This document shows positions 23,964-36,606 of a stretch of 64,000 nucleotides of DNA, one piece after another. Source of the stretch: Athripsodes cinereus (lineage: Eukaryota > Arthropoda > Insecta > Trichoptera > Leptoceridae); NCBI GenBank assembly GCA_947579605.1, contig OX388316.1, positions 17,673,290-17,737,289 of the forward strand, in the 5' to 3' direction. Within the stretch, counting starts at the first letter, position 1, and every line of letters begins with the position of its first letter. The translations under genes and the position numbers were made by a program. Under the pieces are notes generated by a model, which saw only the letters and a list, made by a program, of their open reading frames with translations, was not told the DNA's origin and ran no database searches.

Positions 23964-25004
23964 ATTTTTTTTGGTCCACTTCTGCGTAAGATTATGTATA
24001 TTTTCGCACAGAACAAAACTGATATAAATTAAGTGACGATATAAAAATCTGGTTAACCAACATGTAAATATTTGAGAAAGTTCGTCTGTGTGTTTATCTA
24101 TACTATGTTCAGTAAGTATAGATTCTTTTATCAGACTATTCGTACCATTGTATTATTGTTCTTCATGGATAATTTAGAAGTAGATATATTTTATTAATTG
24201 TGATGAATATGTGGAAGCATTGTATCATATAAATATTCCCAATTTTCCACTACTTTCAAATGCAAAGTCACCATCCCATAGGAATTGAAATGAAGCTCTT
24301 ATGTATCTACCTACTTATTAATAATTTATCATTCCGCTTTTTCTTTATTATTTCATTATCCGCTGTGAGATTTTCAGGATATAAAAGATTTTCTACTTTT
24401 TATGTCAAGTTTTCACTGGAAAGAATTAGTGATCCAGAATTTTCGTAAAGTAAACACGGAACTCTCGAACAAACTTGTTTTTAAAACGGGAGTTGCAAAT
24501 TCGTTATTTATCATAGATCATCATCGTAGGCAAGCGAGTTCTGCGCATTGAGTTATTTAATATTAATTTAATCTATTTTTGATACTTGTGAGAAAAACTA
24601 AAGCGGTTCAAATAGATAATAATCATACATAATTTATGCCTTAAGTGATGTCGCGCTTATAAACTAGTCAAGTTCTTCTGATATTCACCACTTATCTTAG
24701 TGTGAATCATAAGAATACATTGTACTATTATTAATATATATGTATGTATTAATCTGTTTCTAAATATCTCGTTGCGTTATGTACTTATTAGGTATTACTT
24801 ACTACTATGTAGTCAAAGTGTGCGTGGGTATTTTTCACGATATGATGCAATGTTAAACTAACTTAATACATAGATTGTCTGTATCAGAGGTAGCAAACTG
24901 CAACTCGCGAACTGCTCTGTTATATATGTGCTCTGCTATAAACATAAATAAACCTCTTTTCATAAAGACATTTCACATTTTTTAAATTATAGTGCATAAT
25001 TTGA
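23964..25004. other. Gene-less AT-rich stretch
   Basis: No recognisable repeat. The frames here are short and without motifs. Confidence 0.5.
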
Positions 25005-25190
25005 TACAGCCCCGAGGAAGACCACAACAAAGATAGAAAGACAGCTGGTCTTCACCATCACAAGAGGCAACAACTTCCGAACTAACAGATCGATGATCTA
25101 CAACCACGAAAAAGAAGTAGAAGAGGAAGAATTTGGTACAATTTACAAAGTGTTGCTGCTCCACTAGGAATGGTTCATCTGCGTTGGGGC
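25005..25190 (+). pseudogene. Possible LINE RT C-terminal relic
   Basis: The plus frame reads QPRGRPQQR, stop, KDSWSS, which resembles the GRPxxRWxDx motif near the end of LINE polymerases with Trp changed to a stop. Downstream coding similarity is weak. It could be chance in an AG-rich run. Confidence 0.35.
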
Positions 25191-26335
25191 TAATAACAAA
25201 ATAACAGAAACATTACTAAAGTGTATATTGATGCGTATTGATACTTTGTATCTTTTGATAAATGGATTTGCCTATCACTGGCTTACATAAACAATAGTAA
25301 AATATGAACCCGGTATCGCATGTAATGCTTTTATAACTGAAACTCTACAAGATTAACGATAGTAAATGAATAATTATTATATTATATTTGTGTAAATAGT
25401 AGGTATTATAATACTCACGTAGGTTCTAGATTTTTATGGATAAGTCGCACCGTGTCACAATGATTCATTACTCATTACCTGTACATAATATGTAACATGG
25501 AGATGATGAACGGAAATGAAGCGGAATGACACTAATTGGTTTATTTTCATACTTCGTAATTATTATGTACACACGTTTTTGTATACTATTATTGTTTTAA
25601 TGTACATAATAAAAGCTGTCAGAGACATTGTATTTTAAGAGATGTTCACATGATGGGATTTATATCGCAAATATTAAAGAAATTGTCAGTAGGTACTTCT
25701 TGTAGGCTTCTTTTTAAGTAGAATTAAAAGTGAAAGAAGTAGAACGTGAGATTAACTTCTTTTATATGACTTTTGAATGAAAATGGTCGAGTAACAAAGT
25801 CGAGATTTTTGCATGTTTCATATAAATGGGACGTCACTCTCATTTGAAATTGATATTTGAAAATATTTTTTTGTCGGATAAAACTCCGATTATGAAGATA
25901 TTAATTATTGTCTAGTTATATTAATATAACTGGTATTTTTATGATATTTTGTATTGATTTCAAATAATGTAACCAATGTACAGTGAAGAATAAAATAAAT
26001 AAATAAATAATTAATATATTATGAGGTAGTGGAATAAGTAGCTACGTTGTATTTAAACTAGCACAATACAATAGAAATTTCTTCCGATAATGCACGTTTC
26101 CTTGAGTATCGACGATACGTATTGTTCAATTGTGTGAAAAGCATTTAGCTGAGTAGACTTATTATAATCTGTCATATTACATGATTGTCATGTGGTTAAG
26201 TAAGCAAATGGTTTTAAATGTAATCAATCAAATAACAAAGTGAAACCATTTATTTAGTCTACTTAGTCCGAAGATGCAATATTTTAAAGATGGACGTACT
26301 GTGTTGGGGAAGATAAATTGGTGTATTTTGAGTAA
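25191..26335. other. Gene-less stretch with an (AAAT)n tail
   Basis: gtgaagaataaaataaataa followed by further AAAT units at about 25982-26012 looks like the 3' tail of a plus-strand LINE. I can trace no body upstream. Confidence 0.4.
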
Positions 26336-26430
26336 ATTGGATTGGCACAGAGACGCTCTGAATAGAGGAGGCTGATTTCTGCCCTGTGCTCCCGAGAGGA
26401 GCGTTGAGGGCGATGATGATGAATATCTAT
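26336..26430 (+). mobile_element. RTE-like LINE 3' fragment
   Basis: The plus frame reads LAQRRSE, stop, RRLISALCSREER and then TGA, followed by a (GAT)n tail. The minus-strand insert at 57556-57657 has the same peptide with Trp in place of the stop. Both end in a GAT/GATG-type repeat just after the stop codon, as RTE elements do. The 5' boundary is not clear. Confidence 0.65.
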
Positions 26431-27106
26431 TACAAGTATTGGCATTTTTGTTTCGTACTATTAACATTTTTTCTTGTGAGTTATTAATTGCAATACCTTA
26501 TCTAGGTATATAATGTAAGACAGATCACATTGCTTACATATTATTACAATAGTGTTTCATGATCATAACCTTTCACGGAGCATTTTGTCAGATACGAGTA
26601 CCTGATGTACGCAATAAACTATAAGTTGTAGCAAAGCAATAGCAATAAAACATTCAATAACTGATCTATAATGAAATATTGTTGTATTGAATGACAAAAA
26701 TACAAGACAAATTAGAACAATGTTAAGATTGAGTAATACAATGTAAGATACCATAAACAATATATTATTATGTTTAAGTTAGTCACGGATAAAGTAAATA
26801 GGTTAAAATTGATCATAACTAAGTGTAGATTTAATAGTTTAATAACTACTTCTACATACATATTTTATGACTTATACTCGTAAGTGTACAACAAGAGAGC
26901 TTTTATATATTTTTATGAAGGTAATGACTACTTACAACTTCGTGATTTTATACAGCGATAAAATGTTTTCATTACATGCTGGTTAATCCTTTTTCATAAT
27001 AATGTTTCATGTTTTCATTGATTTATTATTTATTTTCATTTATTGATTTTGTGTATTAAGTATTTGTCTTTCGTGATGTTTCAGTGTTAAGTTTTAGAAC
27101 TTTTAA
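26431..27106. other. Gene-less AT-rich stretch
   Basis: Nothing recognised. A 65-codon minus frame at 26563-26760 is hydrophobic but lacks any further support. Confidence 0.5.
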
Positions 27107-27283
27107 GGTTCAACAAGATATACAATAATATGATTGAGAATGATCACTAAGATTCAACAAGATATGCAATGATTTGATTGAGAATGATCACTATAAGATT
27201 CAACAAGATATACAATGATTTGATTGAGAATGATCACTTAGATTCAACAAGATATAAAATGATTTGATTGAGAATGATCACTG
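27107..27283. repeat. Minisatellite, 4 units of 44-46 bp
   Basis: Units start at 27107, 27151, 27197 and 27241 with ttcaacaagatatacaatga and end gattgagaatgatcact. Copies differ by a few substitutions and 2-bp indels, so this array is older than the 63-bp satellite. Confidence 0.93.
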
Positions 27284-29110
27284 AAAATCAGACTGAACAA
27301 TTGAAAGTTTTTTTAGTGCCCTGCCAACCAAATAAACATTACGAAGAATTTTAATGGCTAGGTTTTGTTGAAAAATATGTTCATCAACATATAAAAATGA
27401 TAATTATTGAATAATAGGACAGTATCTATCTACAAAAAAAATGTCACATAATATATGTTAATGGGTGCTGGTGATACTTGGTTACATTTCTGGAGAGATT
27501 ATTAAGTTACACAGGTATATTTCTTCTCGTGAGACAGATATGGAAAATACTTGGATACACTATAAAATGTTCTAAATAAAGTTCTTTAACGTTCGTGCCA
27601 TAATTTTATTTATTTATTTATCAACAAAGATATAAAGAAAATCCCGGATGACAATATTAATAAAACATTTATTATAAACGTCACAACGGTACGTACCTAC
27701 TGATAATAATGATAAATCTTTTGTAAAATTATGAGTAAGGCTTTGATCTATATTTGGCTCTTTCTTGAATATCCGTCAAAGTATGTTTGTAGCATAAACC
27801 TTGTTACAATTTCCTAATATGAATCGACACAAGTCCATAGTTCTATACTGTCTTGCAAATTGTATAAATACCAAAGACATTTGTTCGCAGTGATTCATAC
27901 GAATTTCTCATATTGCTTATATCTTGTACGAGCTATCAGTTTCAGAGTAATGACGTAGAAAGGAATTTGTCACATTTCCTTCGTAGTTTCCCTATTATTC
28001 ATATATCAATAAATAAGATAATTGTTGACCACGTAGTTTTTATGATTGTTCTTTTTCAAAGTTTAAAGAAGCTCTATGACTCATATGTTTGAGCTTATGT
28101 GTGTATTGTTATGTTTTTATTTTGTGTTTTAGTTTCTTAATTTTATAAATAGTTTTTTTTATCGTGATGTTAACATTTGTTTTATAAAATGTTTGTGCCC
28201 CTCGAGACTGTAAATGAACAAATAATTGAATCAATTTGGAAGCACTTTTTTCGGAATGCAGTAAATTGTGTTGGTAATGAAATTGGCACATAATAGCTTT
28301 GAATGAAAGAAGTTTTATTTTCTTATAATTTTTGTGCATAAGATGAACTTTAAAGGATAAATTAAGAAGTATTCAATTAGTATACATACATTTTGTTTGA
28401 ACTGTAATTCTGTATTTTATCTCTTAAATCATTAAATTATATATACATAGACTACTTATGTATATTATGTACACTAAGTACTTCAGACATAAGGTGATTT
28501 ATCAATTATCGGTAGTCATCATTAGTTCAACATAATTTACCTCTTAGTCAAGGCACAAACCCGAGAATAATGAAAAAACTTATTTGCAATATTAAAAGTA
28601 TAGTAGTTATATACATATTGTAAGCACTTGAAAGAGAATTATAATGAGCTGTTAATAATAGATAATATACGGAGTGTAAGACTCTATACATGGTAGAGAT
28701 AAAAAACTTGGTTGAAGTGATTAAATTTTTCTCAAATAGAATATTGTATTCACTAATATGTTCTTGACACAATATATAATTTTTATAATGATAGTAGGTG
28801 TGCAAAAGGTGTCTTCATTACTCTCCAAGTAATTTCTTGATTATCTTATGATGTAATATTATCATAACTTAATCCAATAAATTATTGACAATGTGTGCTA
28901 AATTGTAAAAATGTTATTAATCACAAAGTTATATTAATCGTGTATCGGTAATCTGTTGATAGATTATTGGTTTTCTGCATGAAAAATCACTAGTTCGAAT
29001 TCTGAGTTTAAGTTGAAAGATAGTTTCATTTTCGGAACTGCAATATCTAACTCGACATGTATTTGTTTTTGAGAATTTATAAAACTTCCAGAAAACAGAA
29101 TGTTGGAAAA
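27284..29110. other. Gene-less stretch
   Basis: A (TTTA)n run at 27606-27620 could be a minus-strand LINE tail without a traceable body. Nothing else was recognised in this span. Confidence 0.45.
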
Positions 29111-29120
29111 ACATTTAATA

Positions 29121-29230
29121 AATATGTGTGTTGAAAGACTTGCTTTGGAGTCGGACGAGGGCGTAGAAGCAATGACAATGGGCAGAGACTTCTGTAGGAA
29201 GTACTTAGTCACAACGGCCCTTCCATACAA
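29121..29230 (+). pseudogene. Unassigned coding relic, CVERL family
   Basis: The plus frame reads MCVERLALESDEGVEAMTMG, then RDFCRKY. Related peptides are encoded at 44455-44550 (CV, stop, RLDLE, stop, SDVLEVTIERDICEK) and on the minus strand at 60611-60795 (CVERLGLEWPEVLEAAV). Three scattered copies with a shared frame mean a dispersed coding element, probably the C-terminus of a transposable-element protein. I do not recognise the family. Confidence 0.55.
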
Positions 29231-29253
29231 CTATGGAAAAGGAAAAAATACAA

Positions 29254-29905
29254 CTATACTATACTATACCCTCACGCCATGTCCCAGGAGGGGTAGGCAG
29301 AGAGAACGGAACACCATATTGATCTATCCTTACATACTTCTTTCGCTTCCTCTACATTCATCCAGTTTCTCATACATGCACGCCGATTTCTCTTAATCAA
29401 CTCGCGGCCGTCCTTAAGAATTTGGTCCACGTGATCAAGCCACGTGGTTCTTGGACGTCCACGCTTCCTCCCAACCCTTTTTTCAGATAAATACATCCTC
29501 TTCGTCATCCTTTCATCTTGCGTTCGCTCAACATGTCCAAACCATCTTAACTTGTTTACACGCATTCTGTCCACAACACTCTTCTCTCATCCGCTCATTC
29601 TCCTGATATCCTCATTCTTCACTCTATCTCGCAACGTTTTACCTACCATTCTTTTCAGTGAACGCATCTCCACATGATTTATTCCACTCTCGTCCTTTTT
29701 CAGCCCGGTCCAAGTTTCGCTTGCATACATAAGTGTCGGTATCAGAATGGTATTGGGCACTAGCATTTTTGCCATGTTCGACATACTGCTATTGCTAACA
29801 ATGGGTCGAAGTGCACCATTCACTCTAGCACCGGCGACTTTTCTTCTTTTGATGTCCTTATCAAATCTTCCATCCCTCGTAAACAGACTTCCCAAAGTAA
29901 GTATG
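29254..29905 (-). mobile_element. 5'-truncated LINE (subfamily A), minus strand
   Basis: The tail is actatactatactatacc at the left edge. The body runs to about 29905, where coding similarity stops. The copy is well preserved, with one stop codon in about 640 bases. I searched the flanks by eye for a target duplication and found none that is convincing. Confidence 0.85.
29272..29895 (-). pseudogene. LINE reverse transcriptase C-terminal region, one internal stop
   Basis: The minus strand encodes LGSLFTRDGRFDKDIKRR, then MSNMAKMLVPNTILIPTLMY and ASETW, the conserved post-catalytic RT segment. VEMRSLKRMVGKTLRDRV, LRWFGHVERTQDERMTKRMY, GRKRGRPRTTWLDHVDQIL and RRACMRNWMNVEEAKEV follow. The frame ends SVLSAYPSWDMA at a TGA embedded in the conserved 3' tail. 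A single in-frame TGA near 29584-29586 splits the frame between RRMSG and EKSVVDRMR; both halves share phase. The RT palm with its catalytic Asp pair is missing because of the 5' truncation. It is the best representative in the window of the LINE whose 3' end resembles the tail of family S. Confidence 0.88.
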
Positions 29906-30419
29906 TATAAAACCTTCGGTATTTCAAATAATAAGAGTTAGTATCTACGTTAAGTCGTTATATAATATATAGGTGTGCAAGAACTAAATACCAACAATTT
30001 GACGTTTTATGATTAATTATTATTATTGCTAAGTTGAGAATAGCAACCTAGATAAAAGTGTTACTAAAATTTAACAGCTCTATTATTGTTCAAAGCGCGA
30101 GTATACCAACATGAATCATCATTATTAGATATAAAGGAATCGTAATAAACCTCACAAATGATATGAAATCTTACATTTTACTACTCGCTTGCAGCCGATG
30201 TCTTGTAATGTGTAATGCATACCGAAATATTATCTGCTGTAAACAATAAATTTATGATCGATAGGATTTTATGGCATTCAATCATATCGCATTCGCGAGG
30301 TCAGACTACTTCGTGATTTCTAATCAGATTGGTATGATATAAACGAGAAATCTTTCAACGAGTATAAATAATGTTTGATAGGTTATATAAAATATATGTT
30401 TAAAAAATATGTGAATACC
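29906..30419. other. Gene-less AT-rich stretch
   Basis: No repeat block or coding frame recognised. Confidence 0.5.
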
Positions 30420-30448
30420 CTACTTGCCGTGATGGTGTAGTAGTAGTA
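30420..30448 (+). mobile_element. Family S tail only
   Basis: tacttgccgtgatggtgtag followed by tagtagtaa is the last ~30 bases of family S with its (TAG)n tail. The rest is lost or was replaced by the adjacent LINE relic. Confidence 0.65.
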
Positions 30449-30456
30449 AATATACG

Positions 30457-30628
30457 AATAGAATGCGAAAAAAGTTGGCATGGTTTGGACACGTAATGAA
30501 ATTATGAGGTTTTTTTTTATTTATTTAAAAGGACAGAAGATGTAAAAATAAGAAGGTACAAGAAACATGTGACCTGGGCACTGCATGGAAAAATGGGCGT
30601 GCATGTCTAAGGAATTATGAGTGTTCCG
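30457..30628 (+). pseudogene. LINE RT C-terminal relic
   Basis: The plus frame at 30460-30501 reads RMRKKLAWFGHVMK, the conserved WFGHV motif of LINE polymerases. About 100 bases downstream, a block resembling RRACM(R)N and E/CSV-type residues appears in another phase. It is a frameshifted and partly deleted copy, probably of the same LINE group as 29254-29905. Confidence 0.6.
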
Positions 30629-31217
30629 TTTTTTTGTCTACATACAAAGGATGGGTGTGAGGTGATAGATAGAATAAACTCGTTACCCATTTTCAATATA
30701 TTATTCGTTTTTCTTTTAAAAATAATTGTGTATAGAAATAGGTATTTCGGTATTAATTTTAAATTATCCTAATAAACACGCTGAAGTTTTAATTTTGCAA
30801 TATTTTTTGAAGATCTTGGTATTATTTTATATTTTACTCTTATTGTAAATCGAGCTCTTTTACAAATTTATATTTCCTTAATGACAATCTTCGACTACGG
30901 ACAGACATAATTAAAACTGATATCAGTTACATATTTATATTAATGATCAGCAGCCATTAATATATTATTGAAGGTTTATATTTAAGAAAACCTTAAGCAG
31001 ATTCAATAAATAAGTTGCATTAATTATGATGGCATTGCACTTAGTATAGGTATTAAGAGAACGGCTGATTGTGTAACTAGGTACACATTTTATTACTATA
31101 GGTTGGCGAGATGCTTCATCAGTAAGTATGTAGGTGTTAATGTAAATCATATAGTATTATATTTTGTATGTGGGAGTGATAACATGAAAAGTTTTGCATA
31201 TCATTCTGTCTATACTC
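30629..31217. other. Gene-less AT-rich stretch
   Basis: Nothing recognised. Confidence 0.5.
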
Positions 31218-31357
31218 TATACCATCACTGCATATCCCATAAGTTGTATGGTCTGTGAACTAACTGCATTTTGAACATACAGTTTGTTTTCTCCGTACCG
31301 TAAAAAGTAAGTTACTCAGGATGTTTGGTAAAATCATCATTAAATTAAAGATGTTCG
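31218..31357 (-). mobile_element. Family S element, tail half, decayed
   Basis: tataccatcactgcatatcc, gaacatacagtttgttttct, ccgtaccgtaaaaagtaag and ctcaggatgtttggtaaaat match the minus family order. Confidence 0.7.
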
Positions 31358-32094
31358 TAGAATTATTCTATTCACAAGGATCTAGATTGAAAAAAGCCAG
31401 TTTGAAAAATCGGTAATTTACGATTCTAGAATGTTAAATGAAATTCTAGACAGGCGGCTTCAGAGTAGCTCATCAGATTCTTGATAATATATTGATAAAT
31501 CATATCGTATTAACACTATCTAAATACAATGTACATACCTTGAATTTAAAGACAATAATATTCATATGTATACTTATCTAAAAAAACCGTTACTTATTCC
31601 TTTAACAAAATATTTAGATAAACATGTCCTTAAGATTCTTGAATCAATACTCGTCATGAATTCTTTTAGTGTTTGTAATCAATTATAATAACCATTGAAA
31701 CAGATCGACATTTCATTATAAAAGTGATTGTGTGTCTACGATAGAAGGACGATATGTTGGGCGTGCCGACAGAATATTTCGAGATATTATTTTTACGATG
31801 ATTTATGCTCAAAAGATAAAACAATGTAACACAGCTTAACATGCATGAACAATATCTACTAAACTCGAGGGACGTATGCCCCAAAGTTATCTTATTATAT
31901 AAAAGCTACTACGGAAGTTATAATATTAAAATGTATGTAAGACAATGCACAGTTGGTTCTTTTATTAATTTTTGAAGACAACATTTCACTATTCATTGGT
32001 ATGCTATGGTTTATATTATGTATAAAGCAACTCTGAAATATCTAAGCATTTTTAATATAGTATTGTATATTATTATTATTTGGATGATTTGTAA
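31358..32094. other. Gene-less AT-rich stretch
   Basis: Two ttctaga palindromes lie close together near 31425 and 31451. No gene or known repeat. Confidence 0.45.
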
Positions 32095-32143
32095 AGCGCC
32101 GTTTTGTGAAAAAAAAATCCACCTCAAGGGCGCTCTTTGCTAA
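32095..32143. repeat. Dispersed short repeat, GCGCCGTTTTGTG family
   Basis: gcgccgttttgtg, then aaaatccacctcaagggc. A diverged copy lies at 35584-35622 (gcgccgttttgtgtgcaaac, then caccgcaaaggcc). Element type unknown. Confidence 0.5.
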
Positions 32144-33767
32144 CTAAGGTTGTGCTTGAAATATGATGTGGTAAGAGCTGGAAAGGCTGTCAATGGTCCG
32201 AAACTCACTTTTTATAGAACACAGTTTACATGACAACGATGTCAAGATGTCAAAGATGTTTTTGAAAACAGTAATTCAATTGGCATAACGAAGTTCAAAT
32301 GACTGAAAACTTGGTTTAGTTTCATTCTTTGTTCTTGAGAGAAAGGCGAAAGAAGAATCGGAGTACCTACATCGAAAGTAATTTTTATTTCTTAAATTTT
32401 GCATATTACAATAATAATTTAAAACAATTCAATTTTTGTGAGCATTTTATCATACGAAAAATTCGATGGCAATGTTTTGAATAATGGATAAATAGAAATG
32501 TAATAAGGTCTATTGAGGGAGAAAGTTCTGAGTGAAATATTATATTGACATTTCGTGTATCAATTATTTTTTATATTTGAATTAAAATAGCCAACGGCAA
32601 AAGTATATTATACAAAAATCATTTATATTTTTGTATTATATTTTGTGAATAAACAGAACGATTCTATAAAAAAAAGTCATGAAATGACATCTCTATTATT
32701 TTTTTGGCATTTATAGTTAGATTTCGAGTAAGATTATTATCGGGAATCGTCTGCGAATGTTTTAAAAGAATAACTCGTAGATATTATTATATAGGTACTG
32801 AATCAGATCAATAGGAAATAGATTCGAATTGATGCACAATGATATAATTGATTCGATTGTGTGTATTGTTAGTTCGTGAATAGAAAGTGTTTGTTGGAAG
32901 TAAAAGACAGTACAATGGGAAGTCTGTCAATTATTATTTTTATCATCTGAAATATATTGACATTATACTAATTGATTACAAATCAGAGAACCACAAGTCG
33001 TTTATACTGTGAATCACTATTTATTATTCACGATATCTTTTTTAAATAAAGAAAATTTAATGACAAAATTGGTATTTTTCATCTTAAAACCGTTTTATAT
33101 TTATTTATTTTAATAATTTCGTTTAAAATGATACATATTCTAGATAATATCTTTGCAGATAACTATTCAGATGAAAATAATGATTGTCAGGAATAAAGTT
33201 CCAATAATAAAATAGGTTGTAAACATGCATTGCAATATACCTACGTTATTTGTAGGAATGGTAGAGGAATCCAGTTGTTACTTTAAATGTTCTAAGGAAA
33301 TATTACATAATATGGATAAATATACCTAAATAGTAAATATCCATGTTAATTATGTATATCTTTTGTGTGCCTATCTAGTATTTTTCAGCGGCATAATACA
33401 TAAAATAACTAGAAAACTAGATATTAGGAATTTGATTCATAAAAACAAGACTTTATTAATACTTGAAAAAGCCATCAAAATAGTAATATTTACAGATAAC
33501 GAAAGTAATCAACAGGCACAGAGATAGGTACAAAAACATTGAAAAAAGAAGGAAAAATTACTAGAAAATATTTAAATCAAAGATTACTTTATTCTTAAAT
33601 AGTTTTAATGAATAATTAGGTTTAAATTCTATTCAAATTGTTGAATTTATTATTATTTTCCTTGTACGCATTTCACTCACCATAGATGCATTAGATATGA
33701 AAATCATCATAATCTATTGTTTATGATCAAGTTCTTTCATAAAAATATCCCATTCTACCTATTTATC
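32144..33767. other. Gene-less AT-rich stretch
   Basis: No coding or repeat feature was recognised over 1.6 kb. Confidence 0.45.
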
Positions 33768-34015
33768 CATACCATCACGACCTACCTCTTTTTCTTTCTT
33801 TCTTTTTTTTTCCGGCAAGGCACCCGACATCGAGTAAATTATGTCACGACTTACCTCACATGTGGGATATTTAGTAGACTAATTTCATGTTGTATACGAG
33901 TACAAGTAATTGTTCTCTCCATGCCAATAAAAAAAACAAGATGTTTACGATGATTGGCATAGCCCTTCTCTGAATCGCAGATGTTAAATTTCTTGTGGAA
34001 TAAAACGTCTGCTTT
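33768..34015 (-). mobile_element. Family S element interrupted by a tiny retro-insert
   Basis: The tail piece ataccatcacgacctacctc is followed by a 55-bp insert. The element then resumes with acctcacatgtgggatattt, tctccatgccaataaaa, gatgattggcat, ctctgaatcgcagatg and acgtctgcttt. Direct repeats of the family S sequence flank the insert. Confidence 0.75.
33789..33843 (-). mobile_element. 55-bp retroposed fragment with A-rich tail and target duplication
   Basis: The flanks are tcacgacctacctc (33775-33788) and tcacgacttacctc (33844-33857), 13 of 14 identical. On the minus strand the insert starts acataatttactcgatgtcg, continues ggtgccttgccgg, and ends in an A/GAAA-rich tail of about 22 bases. 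This is the hallmark of LINE-mediated retroposition with severe 5' truncation. The parent sequence is not identified. Confidence 0.75.
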
Positions 34016-35311
34016 AATTAAAAATAATATTTAAATGATCAACGCATCAACACACTCGTAAAAAGGTGAGGGTATTAGAATTATTAAAACTTGATTAAGT
34101 GATAAAAATACGTATCTCATTACCAAGGAAAAATGGGCAGCAAAAGAATCAGCAATAAATAAGGTTTAAAAATATATATTTCATCTTACGAAACTTTTTG
34201 GATTATCTCATGGATTTGAATTGGAAAATAACAGTCAGTTATTGACTTTTATTTCCATGATAATATATTTTTGCTATTGCCAATATTTACTGGTTTTGCC
34301 TATAGCAGATCTTCAGTAAAGTAAAGAGTGATATTATAGGTATTGGGATTCTGCGTGACCTGCCGCATTTGCCCAGATGTGAGCGCCACACTAATGAGGT
34401 TTTGCGCGAAGCAATCAGCGCTTTTTATCTATTATTATCGATATCGATCGACAAAATATATATTAGATTTTATAAGAAATAAATATATTGATATTTGGTT
34501 TTAGAATTCACAGATAAACTTTCCCTCTAAAACTGAGCCGGTATTGTTTGTCTGGAAGAAATTACGATATACGTGTATGATAAATTCTCCAACTTTAAAT
34601 TACATTAGCTTATAGAAAAGTATCAAAAAATAAATTGTGATGTACAAAAAGCTTGATTTTAATTTTTTTTATTCGTTTGCATCAATTTTAAATTCATGAA
34701 TAGACATGTGGAGGATGATCTGTAATATATGTTTACAATATGCAGTTTGTTCACTGGTTAACAAGTTTAAATTTTTAACAATTTTCTTGATGGAATGAAT
34801 TTGATATCCAAGATTCGTTTTAAATTTTTACCAATACATAAAAAGTTAACCTCTTAATTAACCCATAACCCATTAATTCAAAGATATCGTAATATTGAGA
34901 TTATTTCGCGTATTGTGCATTTTGTTTATTTATTAATTTTGGTAATTCATTTTATGGTATCACTATATTTTTTAAAACCAGTATGTATAAACTGAAGAAT
35001 AAAATGGTGTCAAAACGTGTCGTAAGAGGCACTGAATCTATTCAGATATCCCTGGTTAAAATGAACTTCTTTCTTCATAGGTATAATAAAATACTATTGC
35101 CAAGAGTTGAATGGAGTTTATTTTGTAGTCCGTTCACATTTATTATCAATACAGGAATAGTAGATAGATTAATTATTATTGAAAGATGGATGTGACAAGA
35201 AATAATATTGTTCACTTTCATTTCTATCGCGAAATATTGCAGTTAAATTTTATAATTATATTTGAGTCTATTTGTTTGTTTGTTTTTTATTTATTATATC
35301 TATATGACTTA
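34016..35311. other. Gene-less AT-rich stretch
   Basis: A GC-richer patch tgacctgccgcatttgccca near 34358 stands out. No family was recognised. Confidence 0.45.
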
Positions 35312-35386
35312 GACGACCGGGTATTGCAGAAGGAACCTGGAGGCTTAAAAGCAATGAAGAAATTCGGAAATTAGTAAGTATATGAA
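35312..35386 (+). pseudogene. Possible LINE polymerase C-terminal relic
   Basis: The plus frame reads RPGIAEGTWRLKSNEEIRKL, resembling the W-R-x-R/K-x-N-x-E-I/L-x-x-L motif near the end of some LINE ORFs. It is short and isolated, so the call is weak. Confidence 0.3.
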
Positions 35387-35583
35387 TTAGGAAACTTGCA
35401 AATATCAAAGGTGTTCCTGGATAGTATGCATTTGCATAACTTTACGAGAATATATCTTATTAATTAGTAATGATATTACCAACAAATAATGTTAAAATAT
35501 TTTTCAAAATATACCTTTTATATTTCTTTCTCCAAATTAGAATTACTTTTTTATAATACTTATAACTAGCCATTTTTTTAAGA

Positions 35584-35622
35584 TGCGCCGTTTTGTGTGC
35601 AAACCACCGCAAAGGCCCATTC
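35584..35622. repeat. Dispersed short repeat, GCGCCGTTTTGTG family (second copy)
   Basis: Diverged match to 32095-32143 in the same orientation. Confidence 0.5.
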
Positions 35623-36364
35623 AAAAATCATAACAACTGCTGAACAATAGGGTCTTTAATTTAAGTTAGACCCAATAAATGAAAAAAACGATAGAAGATG
35701 TTAATGACACTTCAGGCAGCTAAAAAGCGCCATCTGCCAATACATCACAATATAATATATTAAAAGTGTTTTTATGAAAGAATTTAAAAGTACATGAAAT
35801 TGTTGTATTCTTCTCTGAAATAATATAATAGTTTGTAAATAATTGCAAATACAAACAAAGGCACAATAAAAATAAATAGTATCGGATATTTACTAAACTT
35901 ATAATAAAAGCTCTTAGGATTAGGTGAAAGCTTCTATTCCTCGAACAAAGCCAGGTTACAAGATATCAATAATAACAAATCTAAAATATTTATTATGTTA
36001 CAAGCTGTAGTCAATTTAATATTAATATTACTTTTGTTACCTAATTCAAAACAATACAGTTAGGTACATAGTATACTGTCTTGTTTGTAAGCATCTGATA
36101 ATTTATTGAATTACTTGTCTAATATTTTATTATTATACAACATGAAAATAATAATTTAAAGAATATTATGTAATGTGATAGTTAATACAATCTGCACTAT
36201 TTTAATAAAGAAAATATATTATTTTCACGCCTAGTTTGCAGATGTATATAGACGTTTTGACTACTTAAGTAGGTACCGCTAATATTTTATAATATTATTA
36301 AATTTAGGTTTTCAAAAGACAGCAATTTAATAAAAACCTAAGAAATCAACAGACTTTTTTTGAT
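35623..36364. other. Gene-less AT-rich stretch
   Basis: Nothing recognised. Confidence 0.45.
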
Positions 36365-36606
36365 CCGTGGAGTCTCTGGTAATGAATATGTCTCCTGTTC
36401 TTTTCTTAGAGTTTTCGAGTGTTCTGTAAATGAAAAATGTTTGCAATACATCATGATTAATACATTCGACATCTTCAATTCATTCAATAGGTTTGCTACC
36501 CATTCTTAATATCTTATTGTTTTGTGGTACAAAGAGGATGACCTATATATTCATTACATTAGTCTACTCGCCAACCCACTTGTGGGTAATGTTATGATGG
36601 TATAGT
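36365..36606 (+). mobile_element. Family S element, full length, diverged
   Basis: The order is conserved: ccgtggagtctctggtaatg, ttagagttttcgagtgttct, tcttcaattcattc, gtttgctacccattctta, tggtacaaagaggatgac, tcgccaacccacttgtgggt and gttatgatggtatagta. Confidence 0.83.

Noticed and set aside
28981..29005. B-box-like agttcgaattc
   Set aside because: No A box at a fitting distance and no tRNA-like pairing.
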